Positions 14,021 through 21,793 of a DNA stretch of 23,257 bases are shown here, piece after piece. Each line of letters begins with the position of its first letter. The stretch's first letter is position 1. Where the stretch lies: contig CASFPX010000027.1 in NCBI GenBank assembly GCA_949296915.1, forward strand, positions 1-23,257. Direction: 5' to 3'. The stretch is from Onthovicinus sp900555545 (GTDB taxonomy: Bacteria > Bacillota > Clostridia > Oscillospirales > Acutalibacteraceae). The position numbers and the translations under genes are program-made. The notes beneath the pieces are model-generated. The model worked only from the letters and a program-made list of their open reading frames with translations, did not search any database and was not told where the DNA came from.

Positions 14021-15685
14021 TTAGCTGTTATAGCTGCTGCGGTTCAGGCTTGTCTGGATATCATCATCGCACTTGGATGCGACCTTATCAACCTTTGCAG
14101 CATCCTTCTCTACAGTTGCCGCATCGGTGATTTCCTGAATGGCTTCTGTCAATCCCTCGGAGCCTTTGCTGGTACGGATCTGCTGCTCATAATAGGGCGT
14201 ATCATTCTTGGAGACGAAATACATCACGTGCACACCGTACCGGCTCTCCACCAATCCGGTATCCCCCGCCTGACGGGAGGCGTCAAAGCACCAGTCCTCA
14301 AACGGTGTCACCATCTGGCCGCGATAGATATCCTCATACAGGCCGCCCTGGGAACTGGACCCCGTATCATCGCTGTTGGCCACGGCCAGCTCTGCAAAGG
14401 CGGATTCCGTCTTATCGCCGCTGTTGAATTCATCCAGAAGTTTCTGAGCCTCGTCCTTCGTGGCCTGCTTGCTCGCATCGTCCGCATCGGTCTCGTAGTT
14501 AAGTAGGATATGGCGGACGGTTCGAGTTCCATCCGTGCTCAGATGGCGCGGTGCGACAATATATACAACGTAAACGGCATTATCTCCGGTGATTACGGTC
14601 TTATCCCCCGCCTGACGTGCACTGTCAAACACCCAATCGGCAACCTCACTGCTCGTCTGGCTGGAAACGGTAGACTTTGTCACATTCCGCATTAATGTAG
14701 CATCATCATCCGCATAAGTATCCGCCTCGTCCTCCGCAGCGGTATCCTTTACAGCCTGAATAAAGCCCGCCTCATCTGTGGCGGCCTCAAGAATCTTGTT
14801 GGCCTTGTCCTGTGCCTCTGCCACCGCCTGATCGGCTGCGCTTTCGTCATCAGTGGAGGATGTGGCCGTAGAGAACGCACGAACGCGGACATCCGCCGTG
14901 TCATATGTATCTTTATCCTCCTCATAGGCCGCCTGAACCTCTTTATCAAGCATCTTGTCGCCGAGTTCCTCGGTCTTCGCATCCTGATATTTGGTGACCA
15001 GGGCACTGCGCTCCAATGCTTTGCGGAACACCTTCTCCCCGACGCCGCGGCCATAGACTGCACGCAAGTAGGCATCCAGCGAGTAGTCGTTCTGCTCAGC
15101 GCTCTCCTTAATCTCTGTCAGTTGGGCATCAATATCCGCCTGATCCGTCTCGTCAAGCGTAATTTTCTCCTCTGCTGCCTTTTGGCAGATGGCGATCTGC
15201 TCCTTCAGCTCATCGATTGCCTGCTTGACAAAATAATCCTTCCACGTGTTGGGTTGGCCGTCCTCACGTGCTTCCAGTTCCACCGAGCCGTTATACTCCT
15301 GTGCGGAGGGGGACTTGGTGGAGTCAAAACTGGTGTCGGAGGAGAGACCATACTGGGACAGATAAGAATTCATCTGCACGGTGTAATTATAGGCAGACTT
15401 GTAATAATAGGTGAACTCCGCTTCGCTGATCTTCTCGCCGTTGATGGTCATCACCGTGTTCAACTGCTGCGGCACCCCAAAGAAAAACACCAAACCCGTC
15501 GCGACGAGCAACACTGCAATAATCACAATCACAATGCTGATGATGCGATTGCGCTTTTTATTGACGGTGGGCAGTGCCACCGCTGCGCTCTTCTTCCCGG
15601 CTGCGGCATTGGCCTTGGCAATGCGCGCTTTGCGCTCCTTGCGGTACTCTTCCGCAGCGGAAAGCTGATTATCTTTTTTTGCCAT
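14021..15685 (-). CDS. Membrane-anchored SurA/PrsA-like peptidyl-prolyl isomerase with duplicated parvulin region
   Basis: A 554-residue foldase. A basic cytoplasmic tail rich in Lys and Ala (1-47) leads to one membrane segment (about 48-70), so the bulk lies outside the cell. Residues 76-250 resemble the helical SurA/PrsA chaperone module (TINGEKISEAEF). A parvulin domain spans about 388-492 (TVRHILLNYETD, then SSSQGGLYEDIYRGQM and VHVMYF). Residues 264-377 look like a decayed copy: compare DWVFDSARQAGD at 350-361 with DWCFDASRQAGD at 464-475, and AVYVVYIV with GVHVMYFV. The first copy lacks the RHIL and GG loop signatures, so only the second is likely catalytic. It should help fold secreted proteins. 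It is a single-gene unit with its own promoter and terminator. Confidence 0.9.
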   Translation of the reverse strand: MAKKDNQLSAAEEYRKERKARIAKANAAAGKKSAAVALPTVNKKRNRIISIVIVIIAVLLVATGLVFFFGVPQQLNTVMTINGEKISEAEFTYYYKSAYNYTVQMNSYLSQYGLSSDTSFDSTKSPSAQEYNGSVELEAREDGQPNTWKDYFVKQAIDELKEQIAICQKAAEEKITLDETDQADIDAQLTEIKESAEQNDYSLDAYLRAVYGRGVGEKVFRKALERSALVTKYQDAKTEELGDKMLDKEVQAAYEEDKDTYDTADVRVRAFSTATSSTDDESAADQAVAEAQDKANKILEAATDEAGFIQAVKDTAAEDEADTYADDDATLMRNVTKSTVSSQTSSEVADWVFDSARQAGDKTVITGDNAVYVVYIVAPRHLSTDGTRTVRHILLNYETDADDASKQATKDEAQKLLDEFNSGDKTESAFAELAVANSDDTGSSSQGGLYEDIYRGQMVTPFEDWCFDASRQAGDTGLVESRYGVHVMYFVSKNDTPYYEQQIRTSKGSEGLTEAIQEITDAATVEKDAAKVDKVASKCDDDIQTSLNRSSYNS

Positions 15686-15780
15686 ATAACTCCATCCTTT
15701 ACAAATAGGTACTTTGGAACCTGCCGCCAGAATGCCTTGGAACTACTGGCCAGCTTGTCCCGCAAAAACGTAACAGTCAT

Positions 15781-15809
15781 ATTTTAAACTATTTGACGCA
15801 ATTTTACAA
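15781..15809 (-). promoter_or_regulatory. Predicted sigma-A promoter of the PpiC-type foldase gene
   Basis: On the minus strand TTGTAA (15804-15809) and TAAAAT (15781-15786) are separated by 17 bp. This leaves a 5' leader of roughly 90 bases before the ATG at 15685. I see no riboswitch-like structure in the leader. Between here and the glycosidase stop at 15883 there is only a short caggggttttcctg hairpin and no convincing terminator. Confidence 0.65.
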
Positions 15810-15882
15810 GACTTTTCTGTAAAACCACGGCCGATTTTATGAGGTTTTTACAGGAAAACCCCTGATCTTTCCACACACATCC

Positions 15883-18588
15883 CTATTCTACGCGAATGGA
15901 CACCTCAATTGGCGCATCACCCTCCGGTAAGGTGAGTTCCAGTACACCACTGAATCGCTCCGAAGCCCTGCTGAGAATTCCATTCACACAAACACGATAG
16001 GTGTACCCCTCCGCCATGACAATTAAAAGCGTACCACCCGCCGCTCCATAACAGCGGAATGTACCGGAAAAGGCGGTATGATCCGAAGAGAATTCCGACT
16101 GTTCACAGTAGGTATCAAAACCGGTGTTATATGTGCCGGGGCGGAAATAAGCCGCCGCCCACAGGTTGACCGGAGCGGAGAGGCCCCCAAAATTGTGGAA
16201 CCATCCACCGCGCCCGGTGACAATACTGAACATTTCGAAGGTGTAATAGGAGTACTCCACTTCTCTCTTCCACGCGTCCAGCGCCGTACGGGCAATCTTC
16301 CAGGCAAAGTCATTCTCGCCCAGATCGAGCATGGTCTTCCAGATAAACCACTGGTGCGACAGCCACACATTGCCGTTCCAGTAGCCATTGGTGACGTAGT
16401 ACCCAGCCGTTCTATCAACGGCGCTGATCCCCACGGACGTGAACATCTCGCTTTCACTTTTGAGATGGCCCAGGATGCGCTCCCGCTGTGCGGGCGTGAC
16501 AGCACCTGCGATCAGCGGATAAATGCCGTCCATCGTCTTATTGAGGTTTTCGCCATCCCTGTTCCGGAACTGTGCCACCGGATTGCCGTCCGCATCGTGG
16601 ATCACATAGGAGAAGTAGCCGCTGGACTCATCCCATGCATACTGCTGCAGTGCCTCCGTCAGACGAGCAGCATCCGCCTCATAGGTGCTCACATCCTCCT
16701 CCCGGCCGAGGTGGGACGCAATGATCTTTAGCAGTTTGGCGCACCGGATCACCTGGGAAGTGGAAATGGCCGGGGCACATACGCGTTGCAATCCCTCCTG
16801 GTACATCGCCTTCTGCGGGGGGAGATCGTCCATGCCGCTGCAATTGTAGAAATAATCAAACGTAGTCGTCAGGCCGCTTTTAAATTTTGCCGTCGTCGAA
16901 CCACGGATCTTACCAGCCAGGAAATCATAGAACAGCTTGGCACGCTCATAATAGGTATAGAGCTGCGACTTATCATTGGTGTGATTGAGCATTTCAAAGT
17001 ATTGATACAGATGGACCGGCACAGGAGAGCCGTGCAACAGGAAAGCGTAATCCTTATTATTTGAATCACTTAAATATAGATCAAGGATAGCATCCGCGAT
17101 TTTGGGCTCAAACAGGGCCATATCCAGTCCGATAAACCCGGAATCCCATGTATAGAAGGAATCCCAGCGCTTGCCCGGCGTGTGGTGAACCACGTAATCA
17201 CCGTGGCAGTAGAGCGGATAAACCACATTCTGGAACATGGCGGCGCGCAGCAACTGGTTTGAGAAGGCGTATTGTTCCCCCGCCTTTGTATAACCGAGCG
17301 GCTCCAGCGACGCCTGCGCCCGGCGGTAAATCTGCTCATATTCCTCGGGCGTCCGGTAAGTGCATGGGCCACAGGAGATCACCGCATACTCGACATGGGA
17401 ACTATGGGGTTCAATATAGATCGTATGCACCACCGTGTTGTGGTAAAAACCATCATCGCTGTGCTTGGGGGCAAATGAGCCGGAGAACTGTTCCATCATA
17501 TCGCCGAAGCTCTCATCTGGCTGTGTGATGCGGGAGGTGGGGCTATCCTCCAGAGATCCGGTCGGGAAATCCCGGAAGCGGGTATCCGCATTGAAAGTGC
17601 GTAGCACAAAGGGCTCCGCCACACCGTCGTAATGATAGGACGCACACGCCCCCTCCTCCCCGACAGAGGACTCAATTTGCGGCAGGAACGGATGCTTTTG
17701 TTCCGAAATTGTAATTTGATCTGCTTCTTCTGCCTCCGTAACGGCGAGAAAATCGAATTCAATCCCACCCGTACCGCGCGCGGTGAACGCAAGTTTCCCG
17801 TCATCGATCTTATAATCCGCAAGGTTGATCGTCTTTAAACACAATCCATTGCCCGTAATGGGGAACTGGACTGGACATCCGTTGAGATCAAAGGCGGCGT
17901 CCTGCTCCCCGGTCGTACGGTAACGCACCGTGAGAACGGGATGCACAAACCCCGTCAGATCCGGCAGCTCATAGGTGACCATATCGCCGCATTCCTCACC
18001 AAATTTTGGATACTTGGGCAGAATATAGCGGTTGTCATCCCGGTCGCCGAGGCCACGGTGGCCGGTAAAACTGTCGTCGAAAAACTCCCCCTTTTTCATC
18101 GCGTCCATGCACTCCTCATCCCAGGGACGCGGCGTGTGGTAGGAGTAGGAACCGTAGTCGAGCGCATCGATCAGGATATGCCGGTCCGGTAGGCAGACGG
18201 AAGTTGTCCTGCGCGTGGGATACTCGATGGCGGCGAAAAAATTCACCAGGCAGTTCTGAATCAACTCGGAGTTATTGAAAATTTCGGTACGCACGAGGAC
18301 GGCATCCCCCTCCAGGCGCGTAAAGGAGACATCGGCGTAGATGACATCCTTCCACTCCAAATCGCAGCGGTAGGAATAGTGGGAATAGTCGCTTTTTGCA
18401 GTCCAGGGGTGAACGCCAACCGGGATGGTCACATTGGGCGGACAGGCGTTTGTGTTGGAAACCGCCGGGCTGACTACCAGATCAAAGCGCACCCCTTCTT
18501 CCGAAGTGTGATGGACGATCCGGGAGATGCCGCTGTACTTTTTGGAGTAGGGACCCCAAAGGGGCATTACCTGCATGATTTTGGTCAT
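15883..18588 (-). CDS. Large (alpha/alpha)6-barrel glycosidase, MGH1/GH63-like
   Basis: A 901-residue intracellular glycoside hydrolase. The N-terminal ~460 residues are beta-rich. Within them, about 205-285 (YELPDLTGFVHPVLTVRYRT to FDFLAV) reads like an inserted carbohydrate-binding jelly roll. The catalytic barrel follows, marked by GKRWDSFYTWDSGFIGLDMA (472-491) and GYWNGNVWLSHQWFIW near 760, segments typical of the mannosylglycerate-hydrolase/trehalase/GH63-type clan, whose acids are Asp and Glu. A small C-terminal beta-sandwich ends the protein. No signal peptide is seen, so the substrate is probably imported by the GPH symporter gene immediately upstream. The substrate is not predictable from sequence: alpha-glucosides, mannosides or glycosylglycerates are candidates. 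The AAGGCGG ribosome site is about 9 bases before the ATG. The fold call is firm and the specificity unknown. Confidence 0.8.
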   Translation of the reverse strand: MTKIMQVMPLWGPYSKKYSGISRIVHHTSEEGVRFDLVVSPAVSNTNACPPNVTIPVGVHPWTAKSDYSHYSYRCDLEWKDVIYADVSFTRLEGDAVLVRTEIFNNSELIQNCLVNFFAAIEYPTRRTTSVCLPDRHILIDALDYGSYSYHTPRPWDEECMDAMKKGEFFDDSFTGHRGLGDRDDNRYILPKYPKFGEECGDMVTYELPDLTGFVHPVLTVRYRTTGEQDAAFDLNGCPVQFPITGNGLCLKTINLADYKIDDGKLAFTARGTGGIEFDFLAVTEAEEADQITISEQKHPFLPQIESSVGEEGACASYHYDGVAEPFVLRTFNADTRFRDFPTGSLEDSPTSRITQPDESFGDMMEQFSGSFAPKHSDDGFYHNTVVHTIYIEPHSSHVEYAVISCGPCTYRTPEEYEQIYRRAQASLEPLGYTKAGEQYAFSNQLLRAAMFQNVVYPLYCHGDYVVHHTPGKRWDSFYTWDSGFIGLDMALFEPKIADAILDLYLSDSNNKDYAFLLHGSPVPVHLYQYFEMLNHTNDKSQLYTYYERAKLFYDFLAGKIRGSTTAKFKSGLTTTFDYFYNCSGMDDLPPQKAMYQEGLQRVCAPAISTSQVIRCAKLLKIIASHLGREEDVSTYEADAARLTEALQQYAWDESSGYFSYVIHDADGNPVAQFRNRDGENLNKTMDGIYPLIAGAVTPAQRERILGHLKSESEMFTSVGISAVDRTAGYYVTNGYWNGNVWLSHQWFIWKTMLDLGENDFAWKIARTALDAWKREVEYSYYTFEMFSIVTGRGGWFHNFGGLSAPVNLWAAAYFRPGTYNTGFDTYCEQSEFSSDHTAFSGTFRCYGAAGGTLLIVMAEGYTYRVCVNGILSRASERFSGVLELTLPEGDAPIEVSIRVE

Positions 18589-18631
18589 AATCTGAAACCG
18601 CCTTTCCCTTACAGATTCTTCTAAACAGCAT

Positions 18632-18661
18632 GCAGGGCAGAACGCTGCGGCTCCGCCCTGC
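18632..18661 (-). other. Hairpin between symporter and glycosidase genes, weak attenuator candidate
   Basis: The arms gcagggc (18632-18638) and gccctgc (18655-18661) form a 7-bp GC-rich stem with a 16-base loop in the 98-base gap between the GPH symporter and the glycosidase. No proper T run follows on the minus strand, so it is more likely an mRNA-stability or partial-termination element than a full terminator. Confidence 0.4.
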
Positions 18662-18686
18662 TGTCTTTTGGGTAAAATATGAATAC

Positions 18687-20102
18687 TCAGGTATTTTGAC
18701 TGCGCTCTGCGTGTTCTGCGCTACGTTTTTCGCTGATATGGTCGTGCACCTTCTGTGCCAGTTCGCCGAAAAGCTTGAACTTCCTGCTGAAAATGATCAG
18801 GGAGATCAGAATCAGTACGGCCGGGAATCCGAACGCGATAAATCCGATGGCGTTCTGCGTCACCGTGTTAATGGTACGGCCGGCAGACTGAATCTGCTCG
18901 TTATAATTGACAAGGCCGAGTCCACCGAACAGGATAATCGTCTGGATGGTATAGGCCATCTTTTGCAGGAAGCCCTTCATGGAAAAAGTGATACTCTCAT
19001 TCCGCTTGCCGGATTTGTACTCGCCATAGTCCACAATATCGGCCAAGAAGATCGTCTGGGAGACGAACATAGCCCCAATACCAGTGGAAGAGATGATATA
19101 GGAAATATCGAGCAGGATCGTGATCTTCAGGATCGGGCCAAACAGGTACATGAGCACATACCCAACAATGGCAATGACCAGTGTGATCTGATAAATTCGC
19201 TTTTTGGAGAACCACTTGGAGAGGACAGGGATTACCAAAAGGCCAAGTGCGCTGCCGACCGCACCGATCGTCTGGAACAGGGACTGAGCCGTCGGCTCAC
19301 GCAGGACATCCGTAAAATAATAGACTGCTGTGCCGGAGGTCAGGTACCACCCCGCATTGGACAGCATGGCAAAAATCATGAAAACAACAAGCTGGTCGTT
19401 ATTCTTGATCACGGCAAAAATCTGCTTGAAACTAAATTTTTGCTTCTCATTGTAGACGACGTTGCGTTCCTTCGTGGAGAGGACGCAAATCAGCGCAAAA
19501 CCCACCAGAGCGATGGAGCAGATAATAGCCCAACGGCTGAATCCACTAGCGCTATATCCGTCCTCCGTGGTCATACCGTCGCTCAGCAACGGGAGCACAA
19601 GAGGCGTGAGGATCGTGATCAACCCCTGACCAATACCGGAAAAAGTCCGCGCGACGGTGGAAATCATATTACGGTCCTTGGGATCGTTTGTAAAGGAAGG
19701 CACCATACTCCAGTATGGAATATCCGCCATTGTGTTGGTCATCCCCCACAGCACGTACATAAACGCGATGTAGACATACAGCTTTGTCCCGCTCATGCCA
19801 AAGCTCGTAAAGAGCAGGGAGAGCACAATCGCGTTTGCGCAGGTACCAATAACGATCCACGGGCGGTATTTCCCCATTCTGGTACGCGTGTTGTCCACAA
19901 TCGTGCCCATCATCGGGTCATTGATCCCATCCCAAATCCGTGCAAGCGGCGTGAGCAGCAGTAAAAAGCCCTCTTTTAATCCAAGTACCGAACTCAGGTA
20001 ATAGGAAAGGAATGAATAGAACATCCCATAACTCAGATCCAGCCCAACTGCGCCGATACCATATCCAATCTTCTCCCGCCAGGAAGTGATATAATCTGCC
20101 AT
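18687..20102 (-). CDS. GPH-family glycoside:cation symporter
   Basis: A 471-residue inner-membrane transporter of the glycoside-pentoside-hexuronide family (MelB-like), which imports sugars or glycosides with a proton or sodium ion. About 12 membrane segments can be traced. The family landmark lies near residues 49-84: PLARIWDGINDPMMGTIVDN, then TRTRMGKYRPWIV. The N-terminal KIGYGIGAVGLDLSYGMFYSF is also typical. The cytoplasmic C-terminal tail is short and charged. It is transcribed from the promoter at 20151-20179, with GAGGAG 9 bases before the ATG, and precedes the 901-residue glycosidase, so it probably brings in that enzyme's substrate. The ion and sugar cannot be told. Confidence 0.93.
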   Translation of the reverse strand: MADYITSWREKIGYGIGAVGLDLSYGMFYSFLSYYLSSVLGLKEGFLLLLTPLARIWDGINDPMMGTIVDNTRTRMGKYRPWIVIGTCANAIVLSLLFTSFGMSGTKLYVYIAFMYVLWGMTNTMADIPYWSMVPSFTNDPKDRNMISTVARTFSGIGQGLITILTPLVLPLLSDGMTTEDGYSASGFSRWAIICSIALVGFALICVLSTKERNVVYNEKQKFSFKQIFAVIKNNDQLVVFMIFAMLSNAGWYLTSGTAVYYFTDVLREPTAQSLFQTIGAVGSALGLLVIPVLSKWFSKKRIYQITLVIAIVGYVLMYLFGPILKITILLDISYIISSTGIGAMFVSQTIFLADIVDYGEYKSGKRNESITFSMKGFLQKMAYTIQTIILFGGLGLVNYNEQIQSAGRTINTVTQNAIGFIAFGFPAVLILISLIIFSRKFKLFGELAQKVHDHISEKRSAEHAERSQNT

Positions 20103-20150
20103 ATCGTTTTTCTCCTCTTTCCACCGAACGCCAAAGCGTGTGATGGTAAA

Positions 20151-20179
20151 AGTATACCATATTTATCCGCAGAGCACAA
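20151..20179 (-). promoter_or_regulatory. Predicted sigma-A promoter of the symporter-glycosidase unit
   Basis: On the minus strand TTGTGC (20174-20179) and TATACT (20151-20156) are separated by 17 bp. A small palindrome, cgccaaagcg (20130-20139), lies in the leader between the -10 box and the ATG and might be part of an operator, but it is short. No regulator gene is adjacent. Confidence 0.68.
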
Positions 20180-20220
20180 TCGTAAAACAAAAAATAGCTC
20201 TTCCTTTTACAAACCGATAT

Positions 20221-20255
20221 AAAAAGTCCCCAATTCGCACAAACGAATCAGGGAC
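20221..20255 (-). terminator. Rho-independent terminator of the NfeD-SPFH operon
   Basis: The arms gtccccaattcg (20226-20237) and cgaatcagggac (20244-20255) form a 12-bp stem (two G-U pairs on the RNA) with a 6-base loop. On the minus strand it is followed by TTTTTATAT, 20 bases after the SPFH stop codon. Confidence 0.9.
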
Positions 20256-20275
20256 ACAAAATGCAAGAATTAAAC

Positions 20276-21235
20276 TTATTCTGCCTTTGCATTCTCCACA
20301 TCCTTGACAAGCTCTGCCGCACTGGTGACGAGACCGGCCAGGGACTGGATCTGGGATGGAATAATAATCTTGGTTGCCTTGCCGTCAGCCGCCTTGGCAA
20401 AAGCCTCCAGGCCGCGCAAAGCAATCAGCGCATCACCGGGAGACGACTCATTGATCATGCGAATCGCATCCGCCTCCGCCTGCTGAACGGTACGGATGGC
20501 CTCGGCTTCACCCTCTGCCTCGCGGATCTTGGCCTCCTTTACGGCTTCCGCGTGCAGGATTGCCGCCTGCTTTTCACCTTCAGCCGCCAAAATCTGAGAC
20601 TCTTTCTGCCCTTGTGCGACAAGCACTTTGCTCGCCTTTTCCCCCTCAGCACGGAGAATGGCCTCACGGCGTTGACGTTCGGCTTTCATCTGTTTCTCCA
20701 TTGCGTCCTGAATTTCAGGCGGTGGAAGAATATTTTTCAGTTCCACACGGTTGACCTTGATACCCCAGGGATCTGTCGCCTCATCGAGGATGGAGCGGAT
20801 TTTGGAATTGATAATATCGCGGGAAGTCAACGTATGATCCAGCTCCATCTCGCCAATGATATTGCGCAGCGTGGTAGCGCTCAGGTTCTCGATCGCTGTG
20901 ATCGGATTCTCCACGCCGTATGCGTACAACTTCGGATCCGTGATTTGAAAAAAGACAATTGTGTCGATCTGCATCGTCACGTTATCCTTCGTGATGACGG
21001 GCTGCGGCGGGAAATCCACCACCTGCTCCTTCATGGAGACGATCTTGGCAATACGCTCAATGAAGGGGATCTTAAAGTGAATCCCTGTCCCCCACGTCTG
21101 GCTGTAAGCGCCAAGGCGCTCAATGACATATGCCTTAGACTGCGGGACAATTTTGATATTCGCCACCGCAATCGCAATCAGGCCGATTGCGATCAAAACT
21201 AAAATGACAATACCGATAATTCCGCCGGGTTCCAT
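20276..21235 (-). CDS. SPFH/stomatin (band 7) membrane protein, QmcA-like
   Basis: A 319-residue membrane-associated scaffold protein of the stomatin/prohibitin group, which clusters in membrane microdomains and often modulates membrane proteases. One N-terminal membrane segment (about 5-28) is followed by the SPFH core (about 30-190, with VIERLGAYSQTWGTGIHFKIPFI split over 37-58 and WGIKVNRVELKNILPP). Then comes a long Ala/Glu/Lys-rich coiled coil at about 185-265, with repeating AEGEK-type units, that drives oligomerisation. The length is typical. AGGAGGAG lies just before the ATG. It follows the nfeD-type gene by 21 bases. Stomatin and short NfeD proteins are known partners, which supports both calls. 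Confidence 0.94.
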   Translation of the reverse strand: MEPGGIIGIVILVLIAIGLIAIAVANIKIVPQSKAYVIERLGAYSQTWGTGIHFKIPFIERIAKIVSMKEQVVDFPPQPVITKDNVTMQIDTIVFFQITDPKLYAYGVENPITAIENLSATTLRNIIGEMELDHTLTSRDIINSKIRSILDEATDPWGIKVNRVELKNILPPPEIQDAMEKQMKAERQRREAILRAEGEKASKVLVAQGQKESQILAAEGEKQAAILHAEAVKEAKIREAEGEAEAIRTVQQAEADAIRMINESSPGDALIALRGLEAFAKAADGKATKIIIPSQIQSLAGLVTSAAELVKDVENAKAE

Positions 21236-21256
21236 AACTACTCCTCCTGCATCTAA

Positions 21257-21691
21257 TTATTTTCCATTTTCAGCAATCGCCTCAACGATCAGTTTGACAC
21301 CTTCAACCGACCGGACGATCACGCGCGTTCCCTCCTGAATCACCTGGCCGTTCACACTACGGGCAGACCATACATTTCCCTCCAGCTTTGCCTGCCCCTT
21401 GCCGGCTGTATTGTCAATCGACTGTAAGACAACCGCTGTTTTGCCGATCATGGCATCCACATTCGTGGGCTGGATCTTCTTTTTCATCCGTTTGGCGATC
21501 GGACGAGTCGCGGCCACCAAAATAGCCGACAGAACAATGAAAATCACCCACTGCGCCCACTCCGGCGCATGGAGAAACTGCGCAGCAAGCGCCCCTCCTG
21601 CACCAACGGCAAACCAGATGGTGACAAGCTGCGTTGTCAATGCCTCAATGATCAAGAAGACAACGATCAAAGCCACCCAGAAATACACCAT
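21257..21691 (-). CDS. Short NfeD-family membrane protein
   Basis: A 144-residue membrane protein of the NfeD family. It has two or three N-terminal membrane segments within about residues 1-65 (FWVALIVVFLIIEAL; WVIFIVLSAILVA), followed by a cytoplasmic basic stretch and a C-terminal OB-fold domain. That domain starts at about residue 75 (DAMIGKTAVVLQSID) and ends with VRSVEGVKLIVEAI. This is the short form lacking the ClpP-like protease part, which normally pairs with a stomatin, as encoded directly downstream here. I start at ATG 21691, because the in-frame GTG at 21698-21700 is inside the GGGGTG ribosome site. It is the first gene of the two-gene operon. Confidence 0.92.
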   Translation of the reverse strand: MVYFWVALIVVFLIIEALTTQLVTIWFAVGAGGALAAQFLHAPEWAQWVIFIVLSAILVAATRPIAKRMKKKIQPTNVDAMIGKTAVVLQSIDNTAGKGQAKLEGNVWSARSVNGQVIQEGTRVIVRSVEGVKLIVEAIAENGK

Positions 21692-21726
21692 TTTTATCAC
21701 CCCAGAAAAGCCTTGCTCTCAAGGTT

Positions 21727-21755
21727 ACTATAACACATCTTACCATTATTTACAA
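21727..21755 (-). promoter_or_regulatory. Predicted sigma-A promoter of the NfeD-SPFH operon
   Basis: On the minus strand TTGTAA (21750-21755) and TATAGT (21727-21732) are separated by 17 bp, ending about 35 bases before the ATG at 21691. Both boxes lie in the short gap after ychF. Confidence 0.72.
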
Positions 21756-21764
21756 TATGAAAAA

Positions 21765-21789
21765 AGATAACAAATGGCAACAAATCGTT
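21765..21789 (-). terminator. Weak terminator candidate after ychF
   Basis: On the minus strand a short TAACGA...TTTGTTA stem with a G-U pair is followed by tctttttt, a few bases after the ychF stop. The stem is weak (about 6 bp), so ychF transcripts may read through into the nfeD gene. Confidence 0.35.
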
Positions 21790-21793
21790 ACAA

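Noticed and set aside
18630..19964. Long open frame on the plus strand (444 codons) opposite the GPH symporter
   Set aside because: The predicted product is low-complexity and polar (many Gln, Asp, Arg, His) with no family motif and no ribosome site, while the opposite strand encodes a clear 12-segment transporter.
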